From contig OZ010787.1 in the NCBI GenBank assembly GCA_963932465.1, positions 29,764,087 to 29,828,086 of the forward strand: a DNA stretch of 64,000 nt. The letters run 5' to 3'. The stretch comes from Maratus speciosus (lineage: Eukaryota > Arthropoda > Arachnida > Araneae > Salticidae). Every line of letters starts with the position of its first letter. Position 1 is the first letter of the stretch. Positions 1 to 10,840 of the stretch are shown piece after piece. Below the pieces are notes generated by a model, which was given only the letters and a program-made list of their open reading frames with translations, did not search any database and was not told where the DNA came from. Both the position numbers and the translations under genes were made by a program.

Positions 1-757
1 GAATAGAGTTATGGATAAACAGGAGGATACATATAGTGTACTATCGACCAGTTGCGAGTGAAGTAACTGAGGAGGTTGTCACAAGATGACGGCTGTTTAT
101 ATTAAAAATAGGATCTTCAGTTTCTGATTACCGCCAGGGCAAACGTCCCACCAGTAAAATTTAATAGAAAATTTCGTCTTAATTAGGCGTCTTATTCACG
201 ATACTTTTTCTCCAAAATGTCGTAAAAATTCCTATTTGTTTTTACTGGTGTGAGTATGCCTTGTAAAACTGTCAGTTTGTTTCCCTGGTTGTCACAATAT
301 GACGGAAACGCTGGGCCTAACTACCGCCAAAGTAAAGTCCTACCAGTAAAAATGAAAATCTGTTTCTACCATTATTTATGACTGAAATTTTGTAATAATC
401 TGGCGTTTAAATAAGTTGAAAATTTCTATATAAATCTACTGGTGGAAGTTTCCACTGGCAGTAAACAACTCCTGCGATAGCGGTTACAGTTGAAGCTTCA
501 CTATTTTAAGGCTATGTCAGTTCCTCTTTATTAACCCCTTAATTCTCGCTCCCGTCATATTCACGGGTTGTGTCTTTTACTCAGATTGTTTGATTTCCAC
601 CAGTTTTATAAAATAGTGAAATTGGCTATATTTTAGTATCGTTTTACGTGTCATTAAATAAGGTGAATATTTCTTTTTCATAAAATTGGTGCCAAAGAGC
701 AATTTGAATTTTTAAACCGTAATTTAATTCGAGCGTTAAAGGGTTAATAGTTCCATG
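1..757 (+). mobile_element. M540 hAT-like MITE copy, interrupted
   Basis: The window opens at or within a base or two of the left end of the M540 family (AATAGAGTTATGGATAAACA here). The copy ends at TAGTTCCATG. It has no open frame. Inside are the family's repeated CACCAGTAAAA and CTACTGGTGGAAG boxes. A TTAA MITE (531-747) splits it inside the right terminal repeat. The left target duplication lies outside the window; the expected 8-bp duplicate on the right is ACACTAAT. Confidence 0.8.
531..747 (+). mobile_element. TTAA MITE, family A
   Basis: Bounded by TTAA on both sides with ends TTAACCCCTTAATTCTCGC and GAGCGTTAAAGGGTTAA. It matches, over its whole 217-bp length, copies at 6315, 22787, 32593, 38244 and 54796. 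A palindromic CCCGT/ACGGG box sits near one end. It is inserted in the M540 copy, so it is younger than that copy. Nonautonomous, piggyBac-type by its TTAA duplication. Confidence 0.88.
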
Positions 758-1138
758 ACACTAATGTCTCCACCTCTTTATTCAATACTCCATTGTCTAC
801 GGTTAAATAACATGCCAGAAATAACCTTTAGATTACATACAAATTACAGATTTTTAAAAAATAATAAAAATTCATTCTTCGAAGCAGAAACGTATTCAAA
901 GAATGAAGCTAAGTAGATTTGGAATAACTGCGACATAGAACCAAGCCAAATTTACTTAAACACACTTTCTGATTTAAAGCATTTTTTTTTTTCTTGACAT
1001 GTATGTTTTAAAGACATATTAAAATTAGTATAAGTTTATTTCACATTCAATAGCACAACCCAGGTTTGTTCAAATACATTTTTTACGTTTAAATGTATGT
1101 CTAGATAAGAAAATTAAAGCATTTGAACCAAATGTTTT

Positions 1139-1244
1139 GGAATAAAAATAGTTTAAACTGAAGTAACTATTATTTATTACTTATTTTTTATGGAATAAGA
1201 ATAGTTTAAACTTAAGTAACTATTATTTATTACTTATTTTTTAT
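1139..1244. repeat. Tandem duplication of a 53-bp AT-rich unit
   Basis: Two adjacent near-identical units, each beginning GGAATAA(A/G)AATAGTTTAAAC and ending TTACTTATTTTTTAT. The rest of 758-1288 is AT-rich DNA in which I see no gene or other repeat. Confidence 0.8.
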
Positions 1245-1379
1245 ATAATACTTATTTAAATAATGATATTTTCCATGTTGGTTTTTAGTACAGTGCGTGT
1301 CAATAGTTTAAGCACAATAACAATTTTAAAATAAATCTTTAAATATTCACTTTATTTCATTATCTGTATTGTACATGTA

Positions 1380-4300
1380 GTCCAGTCAAATTAGAGTTTG
1401 AATTGGCAAATTCTGGTGTAATTGTTTTCAGTGTCTTACTTTATGTTTTCGGGGGTACTGAACACGAATCTGAAGTTTCCCATCAAAATTCCTCTCGGCA
1501 AATATGAAAAATCGTGAAAAAACCACTAAAAATCGCAGATTTTTTTTTGTTTTTGACTTATAACTTGCAAAGTTAGCTTTTTACGCAACGGAGACCCTAT
1601 ATAAAAATACAGACGAGAAAATTACCTACAATTCACGTTCTTATAATTTTTTTGTACGATATATGGCTTCCGTAGAGGCGTTGAAAAATCGTCGAAAACT
1701 AGTAATTTTGGAAAATTGCAAAAAAGATATTCTTTTACACCCATTCCGTTCATAACACTAAAAGTAAGCATTTCACTGGAAACATTTTCTAACGTACTCA
1801 CTTATTATTAGGTTATATATTATTATGATGTAGATATGCAGTGTGACCTCAAAAATCCGGCATTCAGAAATCAGGCAACTTAAAAAATCCGGCATCAGTC
1901 ATCTCCCCCTCCCTTTTTTTCACTTCCAACTTACGGGAAATGTCAAAATAGCAATTATTTTCGAATTGAAAACTGCGATAAAAAACGATGCATTAGCTGT
2001 CAGCGATATCGCTGACGATGTGCCAAATAGAGCCCTCGTTAACACTGATAGCAACCCAGAGGAACGAGGACGAGGACTTGGCAGAAGATAAGGTCTCACC
2101 GAATAAATGTATACATTTGACCGAAAAAATAACGTCATCTTCAAGGAAACAAGTCTGTATTTCCGTAATTGATACAATTCTCTATAACTTATGTGCAAGT
2201 ATTTTTTTTTTTTTACCTTGAATAGTTATGAGAAAAACAGTGATGAATGCAGGAAGTAGTCAGCTGCCTCTTTATTGAAAACATACAAAATGAATCATTA
2301 GACGGCTGCACATATATGTGAAACGTTAACGTTAGAGGAACAGATGTGTTATTATCCCACCCTCCGCCATCTTGGATTTTTTTGGCGAGAAAACCCCTTT
2401 TCCGCCAAGTAGTAAATGTCGCCAAGCACCCGTTTATACGCATGTTTGTCTCAACGAAAATAAAATAATAATAATAAAATAAATAATAAACAAAATTCGC
2501 TAAACTGGCAAATCAGTAATCCTTGTATGAGCGCTTCGCGCACATTTAACGGAAAAAAAGCATCGCCGAATTCAGCAGTTCTCGTCTTGTAGCAATCTCA
2601 AAATGTAAAAAACTCTTAAAACAGCAAAATATACCTAAAAAACGAGACTCGCTAAAGTGGCAATCAGCAATAATTGTATGAGCGCTTCGCGCTCATTTTC
2701 CGAAAAAAAAACATCGCCGAATTCAGCATTTTTCGCAATATAGCATTCTCAAAATTCAGTAGTTCTCGTTTTGTAGCAATCTCAAAATGTAAAAAACTCT
2801 TAAAGCAACAAAATATACATAAAATTATCAATATACCTTAACAGACATCTGCTTTCTTGAAACCTACAGCACAAAATATAACACCGCGGTCATTTTCCAA
2901 AATAGGCTTAATACGCATTGACACGCTATAAACAAACCCCCCTTTCATGTCAAAATTTCCTCATATTTCTTAATTACTTCAGCAAGAGCGTTTAAACGGA
3001 CTACAGAAACTATAGTCAATGAAATACATCCAATAAATTTAACATAAAAATAAAAAGACAGCCATAGAACACGACATCAAAGAGTATCTGGTACAAGAGT
3101 CAACAAACCGTCAGCAACGACACCCGGCAGTGAAATGAATGTTCACGCTCTCGCGTCGTAAAAAAGGGGGTTGCCATAATAAGTTACTAGACGCCAAACG
3201 CCGGGGTTGCCAGAGCGATAAAAATCGCCAAATACTCAACATCGCGGAGGGTGGGATAATAACACATCTTAGCCACGTTAGATTTATGGATACAACAAAA
3301 AGATAAAAAGTGATTAATGATCGGTTAGTGTTTAATGGTATACAGTGTAATAAAATAGATAGGTAAATAATTTTTTATACAACACTTATTATTAAATGAC
3401 TAGAATATAGCCCGTCAGAATGATGGGTTTGCATTTTCAAAAAAATTATATAGCATTGCATAATAAAAAGAATTGTGAAGTAATAAATTTTGTCTTATCT
3501 GACTAATAGGGTCGGGTGGGGTGAAGCTAAAACAGCCCATTTTTCATTGAAACTTAATTTACAAGAAAATTATTAATTGAATTGGTAAAATATTGACATA
3601 AAGTATGCAAATGAACTTCACTCACAAAAACATGCAAATTAGTACTAATAATGCTATTTTAAAACTTATTGTCAAATAACTATTTTACCCCCATGGTATG
3701 GGGTAAAATAAAAGACAATTCCAAGAGGAAGTTTATTTGTTTTTAAAAATAATAATTATATAACTTAAATTTTAAAAAGTTTAACAGAGAAAATCCCGAT
3801 TTTTTTAAAACATGCAAAAAAGAAACCTGTAATAAATTTTCCTAATTAAAAATCCTTTTTTATCATATAAGTTAATTTCGACTATTAATTGCAGTAACAA
3901 TCTTTTTTCTAAAATTCTGTTATTAAATTACAAATTTATTTTCTCTACAAAATACAAAATTTTATTTATTATAATAATGCATATTGATTTTTGCAATTGA
4001 TTTTTGAAAGTTACAGATTTCTGAAAAAAAAAATCAAAAGTACATACGACGATTTTCTTGATAGTGACATTTATTCGTAATTTAATACATACCCAAATGA
4101 TATTGACGTGAGAAAAAGAGAAAATTGAATATTTACAAAACTTACTTTAATTGATATTTTATATGTTAAAAAAATCTGATAATTAGCGCAGTCATTTCTT
4201 CTCATGTAATTTCTCAAGCATCAGTGTCAAGTAACTATCTTCTTTCTTGGATTTTATACAAGTGACGAATATCAATTTCGGAAATGCAATCTTGTTTCTT

Positions 4301-5052
4301 TGAAGATGACGCTAATTTTCCGGTCAAATTTATGCATTTTTTTCGGTGAGAACATTTCTGCTAGGTCCTCGTCCTCGTTCCTCTGTGCTGCTAGCAGTGT
4401 TATCGAGGATTCTGCTTAGCACAGCGTACGCGATCTCGCTGTCCGCTAATGCATAGTTTTTACCTCGGTTTTTAATTCGAAAATAATTGCTATTTTTGCT
4501 CTTCCCGTAAGTTGAGAGTGAAAAAAAAGGGGAGGATTTTTTAAGTTGCCGGATCTCTGAATGCCGGATTTTCGAGGTCACACTGGATAGCTACATCATA
4601 ATAATACATAACGTAATAATAAGTCAGTACGTCAGCAAAGGTTTACAGTTAAATGCTTACTTTTAGTGTTATGAACGTAAAGGGTAAGAATATCTTTTTT
4701 GCGATTTTCCCAAATTACTGGTTTTCGCCGATTTTTCAATGTCTCTACGGAAACCATATATCAGTACAATAAAAATGACACGAACATGAATTGTAGCTAA
4801 TTTTCTTATCTGTATTTTAATATAGGGTCACCTTTTGTGTAAAAAGCTTTTTTTGGAAGTTACAAGCCAAAAACCAAAAAATCTGCGATTTTTAGTGGTT
4901 TTTTCACGATTTTTCATATTTGCCGAGAGACATTTTGTTGGACAACTTCAGATTCGTGTTCAGCACCCCCCGAAAACATAAAGTAAGACACTAAAAACAA
5001 TTACACCAGAATTTTACACTTTAAGCCCTTTTTTAACCTAATTTGACTGGAC
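1380..5052. mobile_element. Fold-back element with arms of about 830 bp
   Basis: Inverted ends GTCCAGTCAAATTAG (1380) and CTAATTTGACTGGAC (to 5052), each next to a TA. The arms run about 1380-2205 and 4250-5052 and are clearly similar with indels. Within both arms is the box CAGTGTGACCTC followed by AATCCGGCATTC repeats, and similar short frames (1843-2091 plus strand, 4330-4581 minus strand) that I take to be noncoding. The spacer holds an inserted element at 2337-3274. The remaining spacer, 3283-4250, is AT-rich with nothing I can identify. A transcript would fold into a long hairpin. Confidence 0.8.
2337..3274. mobile_element. 8-bp-TSD inverted-repeat element, 938 bp
   Basis: Terminal repeats contain AGATGTGTTATTATCCCACC on the left (from 2341) and its complement on the right. 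The sequence ACGTTAGA flanks both sides (2329-2336 and 3275-3282), an exact 8-bp target duplication. Inside, a unit of roughly 150 bp containing GAGCGCTTCGCGC and ATCGCCGAATTCAGCA is tandemly repeated about twice (2500-2830). No coding capacity seen. The 8-bp duplication suggests hAT, but the end is not a typical hAT CAG terminus. Confidence 0.75.
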
Positions 5053-5261
5053 TAATGTAAATAATAGCAGTTTTAATACCATATTTAATAAAATTATCTT
5101 TTAAATTTTATTTCAAACCATGGAGTTTAGGAATAGAACAAAAATAACCGTGTCAAAAGTTTAAGCACAAAATCATTTCTATGCAAATTTTACAAACGGA
5201 TGTAAGCGGTTGCGCACGCAAACGATTTTTGGGTGTATAAGAAGCAGTCAGTTGTTGTTTT

Positions 5262-6060
5262 TTGAGTTACAAAATGCGTAAGTCGAAAGAGTTTTTTGAG
5301 AAGGAGGTTATAAATATCTGGAGTATGAGAGCAAAACATGAGTCTATTTCTGAAACTGCAAGTGCATTAAAAAGATCAAAACGAGGTATTCATCAAGTTT
5401 TGTCTCCTGGTAATGATTTGAAACGAAAATTCCTTTCAGGAAGGCCACTAGTGACTACATTGCGCGAAGACCGCCGCATCAGAAATTTGGTTTCAACTGG
5501 TATTTACTCTCTTTCGTAAATAAAACATGCATTTGCAGGACAAATATCGAAAAATCTGTTCATAGAATAGTTTTGGAATCGTAATACATCAAAAACCGTA
5601 AAATGGCTCTATTACCATGTCTGAAACGACACCATAAAGAAGCTGTATTTCAGTGGGCCATATATCATTTACTGAAAAATGGCTGAATGTCATATTCAGT
5701 GATGAAAAACATGGAACCTCTATGGCCCCTGATGGGTTTATGTACTATTGGCAGAACCTGGGAATATATTTACCGACAACATGGTGGTAGTTGTGTAATG
5801 GTATGGGGGGACTATTTCTTTCAATGATCAGACATCTCTAGCATTCATCAGTGGTCGTGAATACTCTGAAAACTATCAAGAAACACTTGCCAATCATTTT
5901 CTCCCTGTTGCCGAGGATTTGGAGGAAGTAAAATTTTTATTTCAACATGATAATACTTCGATCCATACCTCAAACTCAATTTCAATGTGGCCTAAGTCAA
6001 AAAAAGTATGTGTTTTGAAGTGGCCGGACATTAGCCCTTAGTGAAACTCTATAGAAAATA
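5262..6060 (+). pseudogene. Tc1-like transposase pseudogene
   Basis: The first 85 codons from 5262 resemble the N-terminal helix-turn-helix region of Tc1/Tc3 transposases (basic start, RRIRNLVSTG-like stretch). Downstream, broken across frames, are recognisable later pieces: VMVWG near 5800, QHDNTSIHTS near 5945 (second catalytic aspartate), and LKWPDISP followed by NSIENMCGIL near 6020-6070 (region of the last catalytic residue). Several stops and shifts make it nonfunctional. Two MITEs are inserted just downstream. The family call is firm; the exact subfamily is not. Confidence 0.8.
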
Positions 6061-6111
6061 TGTGTGGTATTCTTACTCATGTAGTTTATCCAAATGGAAG
6101 GCAATATTAAA

Positions 6112-6278
6112 CAGGGATGAGAGAGGTCCGACCCAAATGATCATTTTTACCACTAAATTTGAATAGTTTTTCTCGCCATATTTCATTTCAGAATTTCTGA
6201 GATTTAATAAAGGAACGAATACTATTAAAATTTAGTGGTGAAAATCAACCATTTGGGTCGGAGTGCTCTCACCCCTGG
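6112..6278. mobile_element. Small hAT-type MITE, 167 bp
   Basis: Inverted ends CAGGGATGAGAG and CTCTCACCCCTG, with nearly palindromic subterminal sequence (GGTCCGACCCAAATG and CATTTGGGTCGGAGTG). CACTAAATTTGAATAG and CTATTAAAATTTAGTG boxes lie inside. Ends of the CAGGG type suggest hAT, but I could not read a clean 8-bp duplication here. Confidence 0.7.
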
Positions 6279-6314
6279 TTAAAAATTTGAAAAATGTCAT
6301 TGAGAACGCGTGGT

Positions 6315-6530
6315 TTAACCCCTTAACAGTCGCATTAAATTACGGTTTAAAAATTCAAACTGCTCGTTGGCGCCACTTTTTGAAAAAGAAATATTCACCT
6401 TATTTAATGGCAGGTAAAATGATAGCATATTAAAGCCAATTACACTATTTTATAAAACTGGTGGGAATCAAACAATCTGAGTAAAAGACACAGCCCGTGA
6501 ATATCACGGGAGCGAGAATTAAGGGGTTAA
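6315..6530 (-). mobile_element. TTAA MITE, family A
   Basis: TTAA on both sides, reversed relative to the copy at 531. The subterminal palindrome CCCGTGAATATCACGGG is perfect here (6494-6510). Inserted in the degraded Tc1-like gene. Confidence 0.88.
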
Positions 6531-6929
6531 AATTGAACCAGAAAATTTACAAAACCACGCTTTATCGATGGAAGACCGTATATTTAAAGTAATTCATCAG
6601 AATGGAGCAATAATCACGTATTATTATTATTTTTTTGTTGTTGTTGTTCTTTTTCTACTAAAGACTAAAGAACTACTGTGCTTAAACTTTTGACACACTC
6701 AATTTTGTTCTTTTGATAAACTCTATTATTTGAGATAAATTTTAAAGCATCTATGCTTTTAAATCCCCCCCCCCCCCCGAAAAAAAAAAAATCCTTTTAA
6801 AACTACAATTTGTAGGTCATGTGAAAAGGAAAGTAACTTTCAGTCAATAATGAAATTTTATTTTGAAATTTTATGTTGTACTTAAACTTTGACACGCACT
6901 GTATGAACATATATTACTCAAATTTGAAA

Positions 6930-7530
6930 TTTCTATCATGATATTTGCGAAACGCGAATAAACAGTGAGTATCACATTGAAAGTCATGGAAGACAAAATT
7001 TACTACGGTAGATTAACTGTTTGAAACCAAATTCCTTTTACGAATATCAAACAACCATGCGGGGAATGCTCACAAATGGTACAATCGCATCAAAAACCAC
7101 CAAAGTATAAAACAAATTCTGAGTACAAAATTTACTATATTAGGCTGAAAGTTTGAAAACAAATTCCATTCCTGAATGGCAAAAATTGCTACGAAACACT
7201 AAAAAAGATACAAAACGCTAAAAATACCATTAAAAATCCCTAAAAAATGAAAAACTGCAAAGGAAAAGTTTTCTACATTAGACTAAAAGTTTGAAACATA
7301 TTTGTTTTACAAATGTCAAAAAATAGCAGCGAAACGCGAAAAAAATGGTAAAAATAGCATTCACACAGAAAAAATTAAAAGATCGCGGATGAAAAAAATT
7401 GCTGTATAAGGCATAAAGTTTAAAACCAAATTATTTTTCCGAATGACAAAAATATTGGCATGAAAATACAAGACAACACTAAAAATGGATTGGAAAACAT
7501 AAGAAAATGAAATAAATAGCACAATTAGTA
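6930..7530. repeat. Degenerate tandem repeat, period about 131 bp
   Basis: The motif TTACTA..TTAG...AAGTTTGAAAACAAATTCC followed by GAAT(G)GCAAAAATTGC recurs near 7000, 7130, 7268 and 7398. Units are diverged and A-rich. No coding capacity. Confidence 0.7.
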
Positions 7531-7560
7531 GATCAGTAACCTAGAAAGTAAAACTTACTA

Positions 7561-9420
7561 CAGTCAATTCTCAATAAGTCGAATATTCGTTCAAGTCTGA
7601 GTTTACACGAAGTCCTGGCCCCTTTATTACAATTCAATATTAAACTTTCTCGTTCTGTCGAAGTCTACATATTTTAAGTCGATTTTTTTCGATAAAGTAA
7701 AAACAGTAATTCGACTAATTTCTTACTTTTTCAGCCACAGTTCAAAAATACAGGCACTTTCTGTTAGATAGAACTTTTCTGCACCTTTTCGCCGGCTTTG
7801 ATGGGCGTTATTTTTACTTCTTACATCGGTCAGTGTGGAGCCTCTGCGAGTTTGGAATTTCAGTTGAAATCGTTCCATCCCCCCCCCCACCACTACATTC
7901 ATTTATCTTTTACGCATTCCCTTTTCTCAACATGTATTCATTGAAAAGAGAACAGGTGGCTAAGTGAATTCTAAATGGTCAAATTTCCCACGCTTTTATG
8001 GACGGAGTTTTTTTCGATTCTATTGAGATTTCATTGAAATTCATTACTTTAATATTGAGTCTTGTTATTTTAGCATTTATTGCTTTCACATCGTGATACG
8101 TTTTCAGTTGGGTCTTTCAAAATGTCGAAGCGGAAATAACAAATTCTTATTTTAGAACAAAAAGTATATTTGATAAAATATATTGAAGACAATCCTAGAA
8201 AAAAGATATAGCCATGAAATATGGTATTCATCCCAACACACTATCTACCATACTGAAAGATAAAGAAAGCATTTTCAAAAGACATAAGTCAAGTGTGAAC
8301 CCAAAGTGTTAAAGGAAGAAGACGTATGCCCTCCCAGATATCGAAACAGCTCTCGTAAAATGGTTTACATGTTACAGGACACAGAAGAGAGAAATTCCTT
8401 TAAAAGGTACGATGTTACGTGAGAAAGCTTTGGATTTCACAAAATTATTGAATGTCGAAGGCTTCACTGCAAGCACAGGGTGACTTGAAAAGTTGAAAGT
8501 CAGACAGAACATCGTGTTTCGGACAATACACTGTGAATCAAAAGATGTGTCTGATGCACTGTGTGGTTTTCAATATGGGTGAAATATGACTTTTTACAAA
8601 TGTTTTCCTAACAGGACGATGATGTTTAAGGGGGAATCATGTTCCGGTGGAAAACTAAGTGAAGAACGTTTGACTGTTCTTGTCGGAGGATTCTGGAATA
8701 GAAAAATTACTTTTACTAGTCATCGGTAAATACTAAAATCCTCGCTGTTTCAAACATAAAAATTCACTTCCCGTACAGTACAGATCTAATCACAAAGCTC
8801 GTATGACGCTAATATTGCTCGAAGAATACATCAGAAATTTGAATGTAATGTTTCATGCAAAAAAGTGTAAAGTGTTAATCTTCGTTGATCAGTGTACATC
8901 TCACAGTGAACTTTTGAACTTGAAATCTATCGAGTTAGAATTTCTTCCTTCTAACACAACTTCTAAGCTGCAACCAGCAGACCAGGGAATAAATAATGTT
9001 TAAAGCATTCCTATAGATAACGTTTAGTGCGGAAGGCAATCGAGGATGACGAAAATGGAATAAATCAAATTGATGTATTAGAAGCAATTAAACTAATTTC
9101 GAGTACCTGGAACAACGATGTGAAACAAATCACTATCAAAAATTGCTCCAGTAGATGTGGCTTCTTTGCAAGCAATGCGGACTCATGTGTTATAAATGAA
9201 AATTTACAAGATCAAGTTATTTCTGAAGATGACGATACTGAGTTTTTGAATATTGAAGAAAATGTTACAGTTTGAGGAGAATTTAGTGATTCAGATATAG
9301 TTGAAGCATTAAAAAAAGGTGGAGAACGATCCTGAATCTGAAGAAGATGAGGAGGAAGTAAGTAAAACCTTTGCACTCGAAGGCTCCGCAGTGAAGACAT
9401 AATCTTTCTTTGCAATTTTT
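7561..9420 (+). mobile_element. pogo/Tigger-like element relic
   Basis: Begins after a TA with CAGTCAATTCTCAATAAGTC, a plausible pogo-type end. No matching right end is visible, so it is probably truncated near 9420-9560. It contains the degraded transposase described separately. Between the end and the gene (7600-8100) the sequence is AT-rich with a short C-run near 7880. Confidence 0.65.
8110..9275 (+). pseudogene. pogo/Tigger transposase pseudogene
   Basis: Fragments over several frames match the pogo/Tigger order: an N-terminal CENP-B-like DNA-binding stretch (near 8110-8300, with HYLPY/TLSTIL-like and KDKES text), then the DDE region. The best piece is 8803-9003, where FVDQCTSHSE corresponds to the DNC.aH motif of the second catalytic aspartate, and LPSNTTSKLQPADQGI is the family's hallmark block. 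A frameshift follows, and 9027-9275 continues the C-terminal part (RKAIEDDENGINQIDVLEAI). Multiple stops upstream make it dead. Confidence 0.82.
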
Positions 9421-9829
9421 TTTTTTGGCACCATTAATAAAGGAAAATAAAATGTACCTTATTTAATCAGAGCATTTTTTAAATTGGGTACTTGAACGAA
9501 ACTTCTTTTAAAAAAGTGGCGCCTATCGAATAAAATTTGTGTAAGAGACGCCGAATGTAAATGGTTAAGTTTCACCACCAAATAATCAAGAGGCATATGC
9601 GGCCATGACGACACTACAGCAATATCTCGAAAGTAGAGACGGTGTGGACGATTCTTTTTTCCTTTGTTTACAAAATGTGAGCTGATTTCTAACCAGTGAA
9701 AGACAAAAATGTTCCTTCAAGCAGTCAACAGTGACAATTTTTTTTTCTAAATTCTGAGTTTGTAAGTACCTTATATTATGTACTATTAAATTGTATTTTT
9801 CTTTAGTGTTCATTTTGCCAGACTCCGTT

Positions 9830-10840
9830 ATTACCGTATGATTGCAATTCCTATCTATAAGATTGAATTATTATTATTTTTTTTTTTTGTATGCAAATTG
9901 GTGGGATATGTAGCCAAAGGTAGCATTTCCAAATTTTTGAAGTGGTATAAGGAGACTATGTCACTAAAATACAAAACGGGTAAGGCAAGAAATGGCGTAC
10001 AATTTTGCACAGGAAATAGAAGAAAATCATCTAAATTTATACAAGGTGAAATGGTACAAGACAACGTGGTGTTGAGTGCAAGGACTATTCTACACTGACT
10101 CCAAGGATTTTGTTTAAATGCTAGAATTCCACAAGAAAAGGCATTTTTATCTCTCCAACAGAAGTTGAAAAGATTAAACTGGGTTAAAATTTATATTAAC
10201 TGACATCAAAAGAATATGAGAGTGTCATTTGATCAAACGAGACCAAAATCTTCCTGTTTGTTTGTGATAACATAAAATACGCAGAAATTGTGTGATTAGT
10301 GGGAATATGAATGCTCAAAAATATTTAAATGAAGTGCATCAATCCCAATTATAGCTTTCTGTAAATGATCATTTAGAAGATAATGATGCATTCATAATTT
10401 AAGAGGATTCTTCTCCCCGTCGTATTTCTAAAGTGAAAAAAAGGGTTTCAACGTAACAATATTCCAGTGTTGGAATGGCCAAGACTTTAACCAGAGCTCC
10501 CACTGGTCCGTTGTTTGAAAACCATTAAAAAAACAAACAAATTTGTGGTAGGTTTCTGCAACAATTCCAAGGAAAACTGTCATCCATGTTTGTTTCTAAG
10601 AAATTTAGAAAGAAGATTTTTTGTTCAAAAAAAGTGGTGTTCAAGAAACGGACCGAGTGGGAGACTTGCCTTAACCCAATTGAAAATCTTTGCACATGGC
10701 TAAAGAAACTTGTTGTACAGAAGCAACCCGGCAATAAAGTCTATTTTACTGAAGAAATAATTCAATCACAGTATCGAATTATGACAGCTACAGAACTAAA
10801 AAATTTTGTTCACACATGGGAGAACGTTGTAAGGCAATAA
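9830..10840 (+). pseudogene. Tc1-like transposase relic (C-terminal part clearest)
   Basis: The piece at 10586-10840 reads LNPIENLCTWLKKLVV, matching the DLNPIENLW block near the last catalytic residue of Tc1 transposases, followed by a typical C-terminal tail. Upstream text (9895-10080) is weaker and may be the N-terminal region. Stops and shifts throughout. I could not identify terminal repeats. 9430-9830 is AT-rich DNA with nothing recognised. Confidence 0.65.

Larger units (their letters stand above)
1289..6903 (+). mobile_element. Tc1-like element with IR/DR ends, heavily interrupted
   Basis: TA-flanked inverted ends: TACAGTGCGTGTCAATAGTT at 1289 and its complement ending at 6903. A second copy of the GTGTCAAAAGTTTAAGCAC box lies inside each end (near 5152 and 6680). 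On the right the two boxes are about 200 bp apart. On the left they are 3.9 kb apart, but removing the 3,673-bp fold-back at 1380-5052 brings them to about 180 bp. This is the inverted-repeat/direct-repeat layout known for some Tc1 elements. The native element would be about 1.5-1.9 kb, with one degraded transposase gene. Confidence 0.75.

Noticed and set aside
1843..2091. 82-codon frame, similar to the one at 4330-4581 on the other strand
   Set aside because: The similarity is explained by the inverted arms of the fold-back element. There is no recognisable domain, and the two frames diverge by indels.
1289..6903. Two independent Tc1-like elements, one nested in the other
   Set aside because: The inner boxes lack their own TA-flanked termini, and their spacing from the outer boxes agrees on both sides after removing the fold-back. 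One IR/DR element explains the data better.
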